Positions 52,058-61,195 of a stretch of DNA of 64,000 bases are shown in pieces. The DNA lies in NCBI GenBank assembly GCA_030681375.1, contig JAUXWM010000037.1:36247-100246 (forward strand). Direction: 5' to 3'. The position numbers and the translations under genes were made by a program. The first letter of the stretch is position 1. Each line of letters opens with the position of its first letter. The stretch comes from Gallionella sp. (GTDB taxonomy: Bacteria > Pseudomonadota > Gammaproteobacteria > Burkholderiales > Gallionellaceae). The notes beneath the pieces were generated by a model. It saw nothing but the letters and a program-made list of their open reading frames with translations. It made no database searches and was not told the DNA's origin.

Positions 52058-53664
52058 AAAATATCAAGTGGATAGCTGTTGGTGTTCTGGTTTTACTTGG
52101 CGTTGCGGCAGGCGGATATAGACTGGGTATTCAGAAGAGTCAGGACTCAGGACTGAGGACTGAGGCTGCGGTGCAGCGTAAGCTGCTCTACTACCGCAAT
52201 CCGATGGGATTGGCGGACACCTCGCCCGTGCCCAAGAAAGACAGCATGGGCATGGATTATGTGGCTGTTTATCAAGGCGATGCAGGGCAGGATGAGGAGG
52301 GTGCGGTCAATATCAGCGTCGCCAAGGTGCAGAAACTGGGCGTGACCAGTGTGGCTGCCACGCTGCGCCGTCTGGACAAAACCCTGCAAGTCACCGGAGT
52401 AATTGCGATAGACGAGCGCCGCACTTATGCTATTGCGCCGAAATTTGAGGGCTGGGTGGAGAAGCTATACGTCAATACCAGCGGGCAGAACGTCAGCAAG
52501 GGACAGGCATTATTCGATGTTTACAGCCCGGAACTGGTGTCGGCACAACGTGAATACGCGATTGCCACGCAAGGCGCAAGTGCTTTGGAACATGCCGATA
52601 GTGATGTCAGGGCCAGCATGCAACGACTTGCACAAGCCAGTCTGGCACGTCTGAAAAACTGGGATATTTCAGAAGGAGAAATCCGGCGATTGGCGAATGA
52701 GCATCAGGCGAATGGCAAGCTCAGGCACAGCCTAACCTATTACGCGCCGGTTTCCGGCGTCGTGCTGGAAAAGAGGGCGGTACAGGGCATGCGCTTCATG
52801 CCAGGCGAGACCCTGTATCAGATTGCCGACCTGTCTTCGCTGTGGGTGCTGGCGGAAGTAGCGGAGCAGGACATCGCGCTGGTTAAAGTCGGCGGCGTCG
52901 CCCGGGTCAGCATAGAGGCCTATCCGGGTAAGGAATTTGAGGGGAAGATTTCATTTATTTATCCGACCCTGAATACCACGACGCGCACGGTACAAGTGCG
53001 CGTGGAAATTGCCAATCCTGGTGGGCAGCTCAAACCAGCCATGTACGCAAACGTGACGCTACCGGCAGGAAATGGTGCCGAGGTGCTTACCGTGCCGGTT
53101 TCCGCCGTGATAGACAGCGGCAAGCGGCAGGTGGTGCTGGTGCAACTTGCCGAAGGCCGCTACGCGCCGCGCGAGGTCAGGATGGGCAGTCGCAGCGATG
53201 ATTATGTGGAAGTCATGGACGGCCTCGCCGCTGGTGAAAATGTGGTGACTTCCGCGCTATTCCTGATTGATGCGGAGAGCAATCTGCAAGCCGCCTTGCG
53301 AGGCTTCGGCAGTGCGTCCCCGGCAGCCGGACACGCTGCCGCGCCCGAAAAATTGCAAGCCGTTGCGAAAACCGGGAGCCGAAAAACAGGAATCCAGAAA
53401 TCAGGAGTCAAGGCAGCAGGAGTAGGCCATCAGGCGCAAGGCGTGCTGGATGAGGTCTATGAGGACGGTTCGGTCGGCATCACCCATGAACCGGTCAAAT
53501 CACTGGGTTGGCCGGGTATGAGTATGGATTTTGAGCTTGCCAACGCCTCGCTGGCAACAGGCATCAAGCCCGGCAGTGCGGTCAGCTTCGAGATCGTCGA
53601 ACGTGCACCGGGCGAGTGGGTGATTACCCGGTTGCAACTTCGTAAGCAGCACGAGGGGCACTGA
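52054..53664 (+). CDS. cusB: CusB-like membrane-fusion protein with N-terminal metal-binding and C-terminal CusF-like domains
   Basis: A 536-residue periplasmic adaptor. After an N-terminal membrane anchor there is a heavy-metal-binding segment (YYRNPMG ... PKKDSMGMDY, about residues 47-70). Then come the lipoyl/alpha-hairpin/beta-barrel core and a C-terminal CusF-like domain (GWPGMSMDF) that retains the Trp lost in the separate CusF. Repetitive, poorly conserved linkers occur near residues 28-36 and 445-460. A DUF559 gene separates it from cusA. Confidence 0.92.
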   Translation: MKNIKWIAVGVLVLLGVAAGGYRLGIQKSQDSGLRTEAAVQRKLLYYRNPMGLADTSPVPKKDSMGMDYVAVYQGDAGQDEEGAVNISVAKVQKLGVTSVAATLRRLDKTLQVTGVIAIDERRTYAIAPKFEGWVEKLYVNTSGQNVSKGQALFDVYSPELVSAQREYAIATQGASALEHADSDVRASMQRLAQASLARLKNWDISEGEIRRLANEHQANGKLRHSLTYYAPVSGVVLEKRAVQGMRFMPGETLYQIADLSSLWVLAEVAEQDIALVKVGGVARVSIEAYPGKEFEGKISFIYPTLNTTTRTVQVRVEIANPGGQLKPAMYANVTLPAGNGAEVLTVPVSAVIDSGKRQVVLVQLAEGRYAPREVRMGSRSDDYVEVMDGLAAGENVVTSALFLIDAESNLQAALRGFGSASPAAGHAAAPEKLQAVAKTGSRKTGIQKSGVKAAGVGHQAQGVLDEVYEDGSVGITHEPVKSLGWPGMSMDFELANASLATGIKPGSAVSFEIVERAPGEWVITRLQLRKQHEGH

Positions 53665-53675
53665 TGATATTCGAC

Positions 53676-53778
53676 TTTCCCTCCTCTTCAAGGGGAGGGT
53701 TAGGGTGGGGATGGGGTCGAATAATGCCTTTCACATTTGTCCCCTCCCTTTCAAGGGGAGGGTTAGGGTGGGGATGGG
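53676..53778 (+). repeat. 103-bp direct repeat, left copy (two palindromic units)
   Basis: Contains two C/G-rich hairpins (cores CTCTTCAAGGGGAG and CCCTTTCAAGGGGAG), each followed by a GGTTAGGGTGGGGATGGG tail. Pairs with the copy at 54212-54314. No T-run, so not a terminator. Confidence 0.9.
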
Positions 53779-53812
53779 TTTAAAACACCCAGCCGATAAC
53801 AAAGGATAAGAA

Positions 53813-54196
53813 ATGAAAGGACAAACAAACGCTTTTATTCTGGAGAAGCAGCTGCAAAGAACATTGCGTCGCAATATGACGGATGCCGAAAAGCTACTGT
53901 GGTGGCGATTGCGCGGCTCACAGATCAAGGGGCATAAATTCAGACGGCAGCATCCGTTTGGTGATTACATCCTCGATTTTGTTTGTCTGGAAACGAAGCT
54001 GGTTATCGAGGTAGACGGAGGGCAGCATAACGAATCAGCAACAGATTTAGTTCGCGATCAGGTACTTGAAAATGCAGGGTTTCGGATTATGCGATTCTGG
54101 AATAACCAGGTTTTGAATGAGATTGAGTCAGTCGTTGAGGCTATTTGGTTAGAGATTGAAAGCCTAAACCCACCCCCATCCCCGCCTTCCCCCTGA
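53813..54196 (+). CDS. DUF559 endonuclease-like protein
   Basis: A 127-residue protein of the Vsr-like PD-(D/E)XK fold family. RRNMTDAEKLLWWRLR (N-terminus), HKFRRQHPFGDYILDFVCLE with the catalytic Asp, VIEVDGGQHNES with the catalytic Glu/Asp, and GFRIMRFWNNQVL are all typical. The last 10 residues (NPPPSPPSP) are encoded by the flanking repeat. It interrupts the cusBA pair. A role in element movement or repeat cutting is inference; a solitary repair nuclease is the alternative. Confidence 0.88.
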   Translation: MKGQTNAFILEKQLQRTLRRNMTDAEKLLWWRLRGSQIKGHKFRRQHPFGDYILDFVCLETKLVIEVDGGQHNESATDLVRDQVLENAGFRIMRFWNNQVLNEIESVVEAIWLEIESLNPPPSPPSP

Positions 54197-54314
54197 AGGG
54201 GAAGGTGCCAGTTTCCCTCCCCTTCAAGGGGAGGGCTAGGGTGGGGATGGGGTCGAATAATGTCTTTCACGTTTGTCCCCTCCCTTTCAAGGGGAGGGTT
54301 AGGGTGGGGATGGG
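54175..54314. repeat. Repeat block after the DUF559 gene: one inverted unit plus the right 103-bp copy
   Basis: 54175-54205 is a unit in opposite orientation (CCCATCCCC then CCTTCCCC-ctgaa-GGGGAAGG). 54212-54314 is the right direct copy. Same family as at 44.1 and 53.7 kb. Confidence 0.88.
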
Positions 54315-54337
54315 GTAAATGATGAACGGAGATAAAT

Positions 54338-57300
54338 ATGTTAAACACCATTATTGACTGGTCAGCACGCAACCGCTTTCTGGTGATCCTCGCCACCTTG
54401 TTTATCACCCTCGCGGGTGTGTATTCGCTATTCAAGACGCCGCTGGATGCCTTGCCGGATTTGTCGGATGTGCAGGTGATTGTTTATACGGTATATTCCG
54501 GGCAAGCGCCGCAGGTGGTCGAGGATCAGGTGACGTATCCGCTCACCACGGCGATGCTGGCCGTGCCGAAATCCAAAGTAGTGCGCGGCTTCTCATTCTT
54601 CGGCGCGTCGTTTGTCTATGTGATTTTCGAGGACGGTACGGACATCTATTGGGCGCGCTCCCGTGTGCTGGAATACCTGAGCAGCATCGCGGGGCGCATG
54701 CCCAAGGGCGTGTCGCCGCAACTGGGGCCGGATGCGACCGGAGTGGGCTGGGTGTATCAGTACGCAGTGCTCAGCGAAAAACATAATCTCGCCGAACTGC
54801 GCACCCTGCAGGACTGGTATCTGCGCTATCAGCTCACCAAGGCGCAGGGCGTGGCGGAAATCGCTTCCATTGGCGGCTTCGTGCAGCAATATCAGGTCAC
54901 GGTCGATCCGGTCAAATTGCGCGCCTATGGAATAGCGCTCAACAAAGTGTCACAGGTGATCCGTGATTCCAATCGCGATGTCGGCGGGCGTATCGTCGAG
55001 ATGGCCGAGACCGAATATATGGTGCGCGGGCATGGCTATCTGCGCGGCAAGCGCGACATCGAGAATCTGGTGGTGATGGCGGACCGGGGTACGCCGGTGC
55101 TGCTGCGCGATATCGCGCGTGTCGAGCTGGGGCCGGATGAACGACGCGGCCTGACTGAACTCAATGGCGAGGGCGAAGTGGTATCGGGTATTGCTATCGC
55201 GCGCTACGGGCAGAATGCGCTGGAGGTCATACAGAATATCAAGAACCGGATCGCCGATGTGTCTGCCGGACTGCCGGAGGGCGTGAGCATTCTGACTGTC
55301 TATGATCGCTCCGAACTGATAGAGCGCGCCATTGCCACCCTCAAGCACACCCTGCTCGAAGAAGGGTTGATCGTGGCACTGGTGTGCATCGTATTCCTGA
55401 TGCATGTGCGCAGCGCACTGGTCGCCATCCTGATGCTGCCGGTGGGTGTGTTGATCGCCTTCATCGCGATGCGTGCGCTGGGCATGAATTCCAACATCAT
55501 GAGTCTGGGCGGGATTGCGATTGCCATCGGCGCGATGGTGGACGCGGCGATTGTGATGATAGAGAACGCGCACAAACATATAGAGCGGCTCAAGGAAGGC
55601 GAGTCGCGTGCCGAAGCGATCATCGCGGCCTGCAAGGAAGTCGGCCCATCACTGTTTTTCTCGCTGCTGATTATCACCGTGTCGTTTCTGCCGGTATTCA
55701 CGCTGGAGGCGCAGGAAGGGAGATTGTTCGCTCCGCTGGCGTTCACCAAGACCTTTGCCATGGCAGGAGCGGCGCTGCTTTCCGTGACGCTGGTGCCGGT
55801 GCTGATGATGCTGTTCATCAAGGGCCGTATCATGCCGGAACAGAAAAACCCGCTGAACCGGTTCATGATCAGAGTCTATCGTCCGCTGATCGCGACCGTC
55901 CTGCTCAGGAAGAAAACGACCCTCGCCCTTGCGCTTGTCGTGCTGGTGATTACGATTTATCCGGCTTCGCGTCTGGGCAGCGAATTCATGCCGACCTTGA
56001 ATGAGGGATCGCTACTCTACATGCCCGCTTCGCTGCCCGGCATGTCAGTCACCAAGGCGGCTGAACTGTTGCAGACGCAGGACAAGATCATTAAGAGTTT
56101 TCCGGAGGTGGCATCGGTATTTGGCAAGGCGGGCAGGGCGCAGACCGCCACCGATCCCGCGCCGCTGGAAATGTTCGAGACGGTGATTAACCTCAAGCCT
56201 GAGGATCAATGGCGGCCGGGCATGAATATCGACAAGCTGATTGCCGAAATGGACCAGGCATTGCAATTCCCCGGCGTGGCGAATTCATGGACCATGCCGA
56301 TCAAGGCGCGTATCGACATGCTGTCTACAGGAATACGAACTCCAATTGGAATCAAGGTGTTCGGAAAGAATCTTGAGGAAATGGAACGGTTGGCAAAACA
56401 GATCGAAGCGGTCGTCAAGCAAGTCCCCGGCACCAGTAGCGCCTTTGCCGAACGCCTGACGGGCGGCGCTTACCTCGACATCGAACCGGATAGGCTGGCG
56501 TTGGCGCGTTACGGGCTGACGGTAGGCGAGCTGCAGGACGTGATTGCCACCGCGCTGGGCGGAGAGAACGTCACCACCATGGTAGAAGGACTGGAGCGCT
56601 TCGGGGTTAACGTGCGCTATCCGCGCGAATTGCGCGGCACGCCTGAGCAGATTGCACGCGAGGTGCTCGTCCCGACCATGGAGGGTGCGATGATCCCGCT
56701 GGGGCAACTGGCCAGGGTAAGTCTAAGCCGTGGCGCACCGTCCATCCGCACCGAAAATGCGTTGCTGTCGGCCTACATTTACGTGGACATCCGCGATCGC
56801 GACATTGGTTCGTACGTCGCCGATGCCCGCCGTGCGGTAAATAAACAGGTATCGTTCCCGCCGGGCTATTACGCGACCTGGAGCGGGCAATTCGAGTACA
56901 TGGAACGCGCGATTGCCAAGATGAAAATCGTCATCCCGATCACCTTGCTGCTCATCTTCCTGTTGCTGTATCTGAATTTCAGACGCGTCCCGGAGTCGCT
57001 GGTGGTGATGTTGTCCGTGCCGTTCGCGCTGGTCGGCGGGGTGTGGCTGTTGTGGCTGCTCAAATACAACCTGAGTGTGGCGGTGGCGGTGGGTTTCATC
57101 GCCTTGGCGGGTGTGGCGGCGGAGACCGGCGTGGTAATGCTGATTTATCTGGAGCAGGCCTGGCAGACGGTGCAGGCGCGTTGCGCCACAGAAGGGCGCA
57201 AACCAACGCGGGATGACTTGCATGACGCCATCATGGAAGGTGCGGTGGAACGCGTGCGCCCGAAAATGATGACGGTGGTGGCGATCATGGCAGGGCTGTT

Positions 57301-57448
57301 GCCTATCCTGTGGAGCGTCGGTACCGGTTCGGAAGTGATGCGTCGCATCGCCGCGCCCATGGTCGGCGGCATGGTCTCATCGGCTATCTTGACGCTGCTG
57401 GTGATTCCGGTGATTTATGCGTTGGTGAAGAATCGCGGAATGGAATAG
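54338..57448 (+). CDS. cusA: CusA-like heavy-metal RND efflux pump
   Basis: A 1036-residue inner-membrane proton-driven exporter (E. coli CusA is 1047). It has twelve membrane helices with two large periplasmic loops. The proton-relay aspartate and glutamate are in GAMVDAAIVMIENAHK (around residue 405), typical of monovalent-metal (Cu/Ag) HME-RND pumps. GGAG precedes the ATG. It would work with the CusB and CusC encoded upstream. Confidence 0.94.
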   Translation: MLNTIIDWSARNRFLVILATLFITLAGVYSLFKTPLDALPDLSDVQVIVYTVYSGQAPQVVEDQVTYPLTTAMLAVPKSKVVRGFSFFGASFVYVIFEDGTDIYWARSRVLEYLSSIAGRMPKGVSPQLGPDATGVGWVYQYAVLSEKHNLAELRTLQDWYLRYQLTKAQGVAEIASIGGFVQQYQVTVDPVKLRAYGIALNKVSQVIRDSNRDVGGRIVEMAETEYMVRGHGYLRGKRDIENLVVMADRGTPVLLRDIARVELGPDERRGLTELNGEGEVVSGIAIARYGQNALEVIQNIKNRIADVSAGLPEGVSILTVYDRSELIERAIATLKHTLLEEGLIVALVCIVFLMHVRSALVAILMLPVGVLIAFIAMRALGMNSNIMSLGGIAIAIGAMVDAAIVMIENAHKHIERLKEGESRAEAIIAACKEVGPSLFFSLLIITVSFLPVFTLEAQEGRLFAPLAFTKTFAMAGAALLSVTLVPVLMMLFIKGRIMPEQKNPLNRFMIRVYRPLIATVLLRKKTTLALALVVLVITIYPASRLGSEFMPTLNEGSLLYMPASLPGMSVTKAAELLQTQDKIIKSFPEVASVFGKAGRAQTATDPAPLEMFETVINLKPEDQWRPGMNIDKLIAEMDQALQFPGVANSWTMPIKARIDMLSTGIRTPIGIKVFGKNLEEMERLAKQIEAVVKQVPGTSSAFAERLTGGAYLDIEPDRLALARYGLTVGELQDVIATALGGENVTTMVEGLERFGVNVRYPRELRGTPEQIAREVLVPTMEGAMIPLGQLARVSLSRGAPSIRTENALLSAYIYVDIRDRDIGSYVADARRAVNKQVSFPPGYYATWSGQFEYMERAIAKMKIVIPITLLLIFLLLYLNFRRVPESLVVMLSVPFALVGGVWLLWLLKYNLSVAVAVGFIALAGVAAETGVVMLIYLEQAWQTVQARCATEGRKPTRDDLHDAIMEGAVERVRPKMMTVVAIMAGLLPILWSVGTGSEVMRRIAAPMVGGMVSSAILTLLVIPVIYALVKNRGME

Positions 57449-57499
57449 TATTTTCAAGCTGATAGCTGATAGCTGGTAGCGGTTTGATGAGGAGGCGTC

Positions 57500-59191
57500 A
57501 TGCTTAACGAATTTGTTCATGTACCCCGCATCGCCTATTTCTCGATGGAAATCGCGCTGCGCTGTGAAATTCCCACTTACGCCGGTGGCTTGGGTGTGCT
57601 TGCCGGCGATACCTTGCGCTCGGCGACCGATCTCGAATTGCCTATGGTGGCGGTCAGTCTGGTCAGTCGCGCCGGTTATTTTCGCCAGGAAATTGATGCA
57701 CAAGGCCGTCAGATGGAGCATCCGGCGAGCTGGGTTCCTGCCGGCCACGCGCAGTCGCTCGATGCCAGGGTCGCCGTAACCATCGAGGGGCGCAAGGTCT
57801 GGATCGGTGCATGGCTGTATGTGATGGAAGGCCACATGGGTGGTCGTCAGCCGGTCCTGCTGCTCGATACCGATCTCGACGAGAACAGCGGCGATGACCG
57901 CAAAATCACCCATTATCTTTATGGTGGCGACAATGTTTACCGGCTCAAGCAGGAAATCGTGCTTGGACTGGGCGGCGCACGCCTATTGCAGGCGCTCGGC
58001 TTCACGATACGGCATTACCACATGAACGAAAGTCACTCCGCCTTGCTCGGTCTGGAACTGATGCGGCGTTTTAGCTATTCTGCCGAAGATTTGCGTCCGG
58101 GCGAATCCCTCTACGATTTTCCGCGCGTGCGTGACCTGTGCAGCTTTACCACCCATACCCCGGTAGAGGCGGGCCATGACCGTTTTCCCTACGAGATGGT
58201 ACTGCGCGTGCTGGATGATGACTTTGACATCGGGATGCTCAAGCGCCTGGCTGGCGAGGACAGCCTTAACATGACGCGGCTGGCACTGAATCTGAGCGAA
58301 TATATCAACGGGGTAGCCAGAAAACATGCCGAGATATCGAATGCAATGTTCCCCGGTTACCGGGTGCATGCGATTACCAACGGCGTACATCCCTATACCT
58401 GGACAGCGGCGAGTTTTCGTCAGCTTTACGATCATTATCTGCCGGGCTGGTGTCACGAGCCCCAGCTGCTGATGCGGGCTGACTGCTGCATTCCCGATGC
58501 GGATATCTGGCAGGCGCATGTTCAGGCAAAACAGCATCTCATCGCAAAGGTGCAAACACTGACCGGGGTGACGCTGGACCCGGCAATACCCATTTTGGGC
58601 TTGGCGCGCCGCATGACGGCATACAAACGACCGGACCTGCTGTTTTCCGATCTTGAACGCTTAAAGGCGATTGCAGTCAAGCGCCCGTTTCAGATCGTGC
58701 TGGCAGGCAAAGCGCACCCGCGCGACGAAAATGGCAAACAGATCATCGCGCAATTACATGGCCATGCCCGCGCCCTGGCTGGCACGATAACAGTCGCCTA
58801 TCTGCCCGATTATGATATGGCGCTGGCGCAGATGCTAACCGCAGGTGCAGATGTGTGGCTCAATACGCCACTACCTCCGATGGAAGCCTCCGGCACCAGC
58901 GGCATGAAAGCCGCCTTCAACGGCGTGCCCAATCTTTCAGTGCTTGACGGCTGGTGGCTGGAAGGGTGCATCGAAGGGATAAGCGGCTGGGCGATAGGTA
59001 ATGCGGCTGACCTGCCGGACGGAGATGCACAGGCGCTGTACGATAAACTCGATCAAGTGGTGCTGCCGCTGTACTACGATGATAACGGTGGCTGGATAAA
59101 AATGATGAAAAACGCGATCAGCAAAAACGCGTCTTACTTTAACAGCCACCGCATGATGCGCCGTTATGCGACGGAGGCGTATGTCCGGTGA
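57500..59191 (+). CDS. glgP: Alpha-glucan (glycogen) phosphorylase, short form
   Basis: A 563-residue GT35-family enzyme that releases glucose-1-phosphate from glycogen. Conserved N-terminal FSMEIAL and the PLP/phosphate segment EASGTSGMKAAFNGVPN (around residue 462) are present. It belongs to the shorter archaeal/Thermus-like type (usual long form about 800 residues). GAGGAGG precedes the ATG. It lies about 50 bases after cusA, where a short tandem AGCTGAT-like repeat is seen; co-transcription with cusA is possible. Confidence 0.93.
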   Translation: MLNEFVHVPRIAYFSMEIALRCEIPTYAGGLGVLAGDTLRSATDLELPMVAVSLVSRAGYFRQEIDAQGRQMEHPASWVPAGHAQSLDARVAVTIEGRKVWIGAWLYVMEGHMGGRQPVLLLDTDLDENSGDDRKITHYLYGGDNVYRLKQEIVLGLGGARLLQALGFTIRHYHMNESHSALLGLELMRRFSYSAEDLRPGESLYDFPRVRDLCSFTTHTPVEAGHDRFPYEMVLRVLDDDFDIGMLKRLAGEDSLNMTRLALNLSEYINGVARKHAEISNAMFPGYRVHAITNGVHPYTWTAASFRQLYDHYLPGWCHEPQLLMRADCCIPDADIWQAHVQAKQHLIAKVQTLTGVTLDPAIPILGLARRMTAYKRPDLLFSDLERLKAIAVKRPFQIVLAGKAHPRDENGKQIIAQLHGHARALAGTITVAYLPDYDMALAQMLTAGADVWLNTPLPPMEASGTSGMKAAFNGVPNLSVLDGWWLEGCIEGISGWAIGNAADLPDGDAQALYDKLDQVVLPLYYDDNGGWIKMMKNAISKNASYFNSHRMMRRYATEAYVR

Positions 59192-59699
59192 GCGGTGCTG
59201 ATACGCTGAGCGGATAGCAACGAACCAGGTCGCGCAGTATCGGGGGTCGCGATCAGGCTGATTGACCAGATGATCGCAAGTTTGGGTATGTAAAGGCCGA
59301 GACCATACCGCAAACTATTCCAGTTCGCCCTTGGATTTAATACGCATTCTTAGTAGTTCCGGCAGGTGTTGCGGTTACAGAAGCTAATTCTGACGGCACT
59401 TTTATGTCTAAACGTTTAGTTTAGTGTTGCTCTTCAGTTTATTCTTCATTTGTTGCGCATCTAGAGTCGCTGTTGCGCAACAACAGAAGGGCCTTTCTGC
59501 ACGAATATTCAAATGCCAGTTGTTCAAGTGTTGCGTTCTTCGAGTGAAGGAGGTAGGTGGATAACCAAATCATACATCCCGCGCAAGTAGTGAAAATTTG
59601 TAAACTGTTAATTTATGTTTATAATCAACTGATTATAAACATAAATTTGCAAAATATTAGTGAACCATTTAGCATCAACAAGGGCAAACAAGTAAATGC
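59192..59699. other. 508-base gap at the edge of the accessory island, with an 18-bp-arm palindrome
   Basis: No gene is evident. Notable is the perfect inverted repeat at 59610-59647: AATTTATGTTTATAATCA, two bases (AC), then its complement. GTTGCGCAAC near 59472 is a small palindrome. The base composition turns AT-rich toward 59700. The large palindrome sits about 50-80 bases before the exonuclease gene and could be an operator. Confidence 0.7.
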
Positions 59700-60266
59700 A
59701 TGTCCTTAATGTCCCGAATGGAAAAACTGATGCTAATTTTCTTCGATTGTGAATTCAGTGAGTTGGGTATTGACCCAAAATTAATCAGTATCGGCCTCAT
59801 TTCCGAATGTGGAACGCATGAGTTTTATACCGAACTATCCGACACCTATCAGCCTGCCGATTGTGCCGCCTTCGTCCATGAGGCTGTCTTGCCTCACCTG
59901 CAAGGCGGCGATGCGCTCATCACGATGGACGAGCTAACCCTACGCCTTGGCAACTGGATTGAAGGCTTTGAGCAGTCCGTGCAACTGGCAACTGATTCTC
60001 TGTCATGGGACTGGCCTTGGATTCAGGAGCTTTTCTACCTGCCCGGCACCTGGCCGGAAAACCTCGATGGCAAACCTGTTTCACTATACGAAATAGCTGG
60101 TGCTCAAATTTTGGCTCAAGGTGTGGAGCTGGCTTTTCGGGATTACGTGCCACGCCTGCGCCGTCACCACGCGCTCGATGATGCAAAAGCGAATCGGCTG
60201 GCTTGGCTGGCTGCAAACGAAGCCAAAGCAAACGCGCCAAAACGAATAGAGCGGTTTGTCGGATAA
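59700..60266 (+). CDS. 3'-5' exoribonuclease-like protein (DEDDh fold)
   Basis: A 188-residue protein with RNase-T-like exonuclease motifs. DCEF near the N-terminus (FFDCEFSELG, with PKLISIGLI) supplies the Asp/Glu; ATDSLSWDWPW supplies the middle Asp; RRHHALDDAKANRLAW supplies His and the last Asp. Several ATGs are possible (59700, 59709, 59718, 59730); the longest is given, and 59730 gives the tightest domain. It heads a tightly packed gene set with three HAD phosphatases, suggesting RNA end processing. Confidence 0.83.
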   Translation: MSLMSRMEKLMLIFFDCEFSELGIDPKLISIGLISECGTHEFYTELSDTYQPADCAAFVHEAVLPHLQGGDALITMDELTLRLGNWIEGFEQSVQLATDSLSWDWPWIQELFYLPGTWPENLDGKPVSLYEIAGAQILAQGVELAFRDYVPRLRRHHALDDAKANRLAWLAANEAKANAPKRIERFVG

Positions 60267-60277
60267 GGATCAAAACT

Positions 60278-60799
60278 ATGCTTTTATTTTTAGATTTCGA
60301 CGGTGTACTGCACCACGAAAACGTCACGCTTAGTCCTTGCCACCCGGCTGAGAGGCGGCACCTCAATCCTGCCGAAAGCCGATTTCTGACGCACGACGGC
60401 AAACTTGCAAAGGGCGAGAGCCTATTTGAACACGCCGACCGTCTGGCCGATATGCTGATACCGTTTCCGCACGTCAAAATTGTGATTTCATCTTCGTGGC
60501 GCGAACACTTCCGCCCCGGCAAACTCATGAGCTTTTTGCCCGAAGCATTGGCCGCTCGCGTGATTGGACAAACGCCGGTTTACGATAAATATGGCGGGGT
60601 GGGATCTCGCTTATTAGAAGTGCTGGCATATATAGATGGCAACGGTCTTGCCGATCAGCCGTGGATTGCCCTGGACGATCAAGCGCAGCTATTTTGGGAT
60701 GACACCGAGAACCCACCGGACAACCTGATTATCACAAACGCTTGCGACGGTATCACCGAATCGAACATGCGAGAACTAATCGAGAGACTGCAATCGTGA
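60278..60799 (+). CDS. HAD phosphatase, Swiss-Army-Knife RNA-repair type, copy 1
   Basis: A 173-residue protein beginning MLLFLDFDGVLHH, the DxD nucleophile motif of HAD enzymes. IVISSSWRE (motif II) and WIALDDQAQ (motif IV) are present. The layout matches the HAD domain found in predicted RNA-repair proteins, thought to dephosphorylate RNA ends. It starts 11 bases after the exonuclease, and its stop overlaps the GTG of the next frame. Confidence 0.85.
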   Translation: MLLFLDFDGVLHHENVTLSPCHPAERRHLNPAESRFLTHDGKLAKGESLFEHADRLADMLIPFPHVKIVISSSWREHFRPGKLMSFLPEALAARVIGQTPVYDKYGGVGSRLLEVLAYIDGNGLADQPWIALDDQAQLFWDDTENPPDNLIITNACDGITESNMRELIERLQS

Positions 60800-61195
60800 A
60801 ACGCACATTTTTCACATGCGATCACCACTTTGGCCATGTAAACATCCTTAAATACGAGGATGCTAACCGGCGCAACGCGCACGGCGGCAAATTCGCATCC
60901 ATCGAAAAAATGGACGAGTATCTGATTAAGCGATGGAACGCCACGGTTGCGCCCGGCGACCTAGTGTATTTCCCCGACGCAATGGGATGGCAACCTGGTT
61001 GCCGTCCTCGAATCAGGCGAGCGCATCCAGAGCGATGATGCTCACGACCTGGCTGAACGATTGTGGCTTGCTGGTGTGACCGCCGAAAGTCTAACTGTTA
61101 CCGATTGGAAAACCGACCACGATCACGCGCCAGCATCCGGCCAGATAATCGCAATAAAATTCGCTTTTCGAAAAAGAGAGGCTGAAACACCATGA
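60796..61195 (+). pseudogene. Broken metallophosphoesterase-like gene with a foreign or shifted C-terminal part
   Basis: From GTG 60796 the frame reads KRTFFTCDHHFGHVNILKY and MDEYLIKRWNATVAPGDLVYF, the N-terminal third of a calcineurin-like phosphoesterase (motif DxHFGH). After about residue 63 the similarity stops, and the frame closes at 61038. A second frame (60986-61195) reads VAVLESGERIQSDDAHDLAE and ends inside the next start. The middle, including most metal ligands, is missing. Deletion plus frame change is the simplest explanation. Confidence 0.65.

Larger units (their letters stand above)
53668..54319. mobile_element. Putative repeat-bounded DUF559 element inserted between cusB and cusA
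   Basis: About 652 bases separate cusB from cusA. A 103-bp repeat at 53676-53778 recurs at 54212-54314 in direct orientation with 4 mismatches (about 96%). A DUF559 gene lies between. TGATGA flanks the whole segment (53662-53667 and 54320-54325). Removing one copy plus the insert would join the cusB stop codon to a GGAG site and cusA after 15-17 bases, the normal operon spacing. A 6-base match may be chance. Confidence 0.6.

Noticed and set aside
53676..54314. C/G-rich hairpins as ordinary terminators
   Set aside because: No T-run, repeated several times with conserved tails and in both orientations, so a repeat family fits better.
60986..61195. A separate gene in the second frame of the broken phosphoesterase
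   Set aside because: No start codon or ribosome site fits. It is better explained as a remnant.
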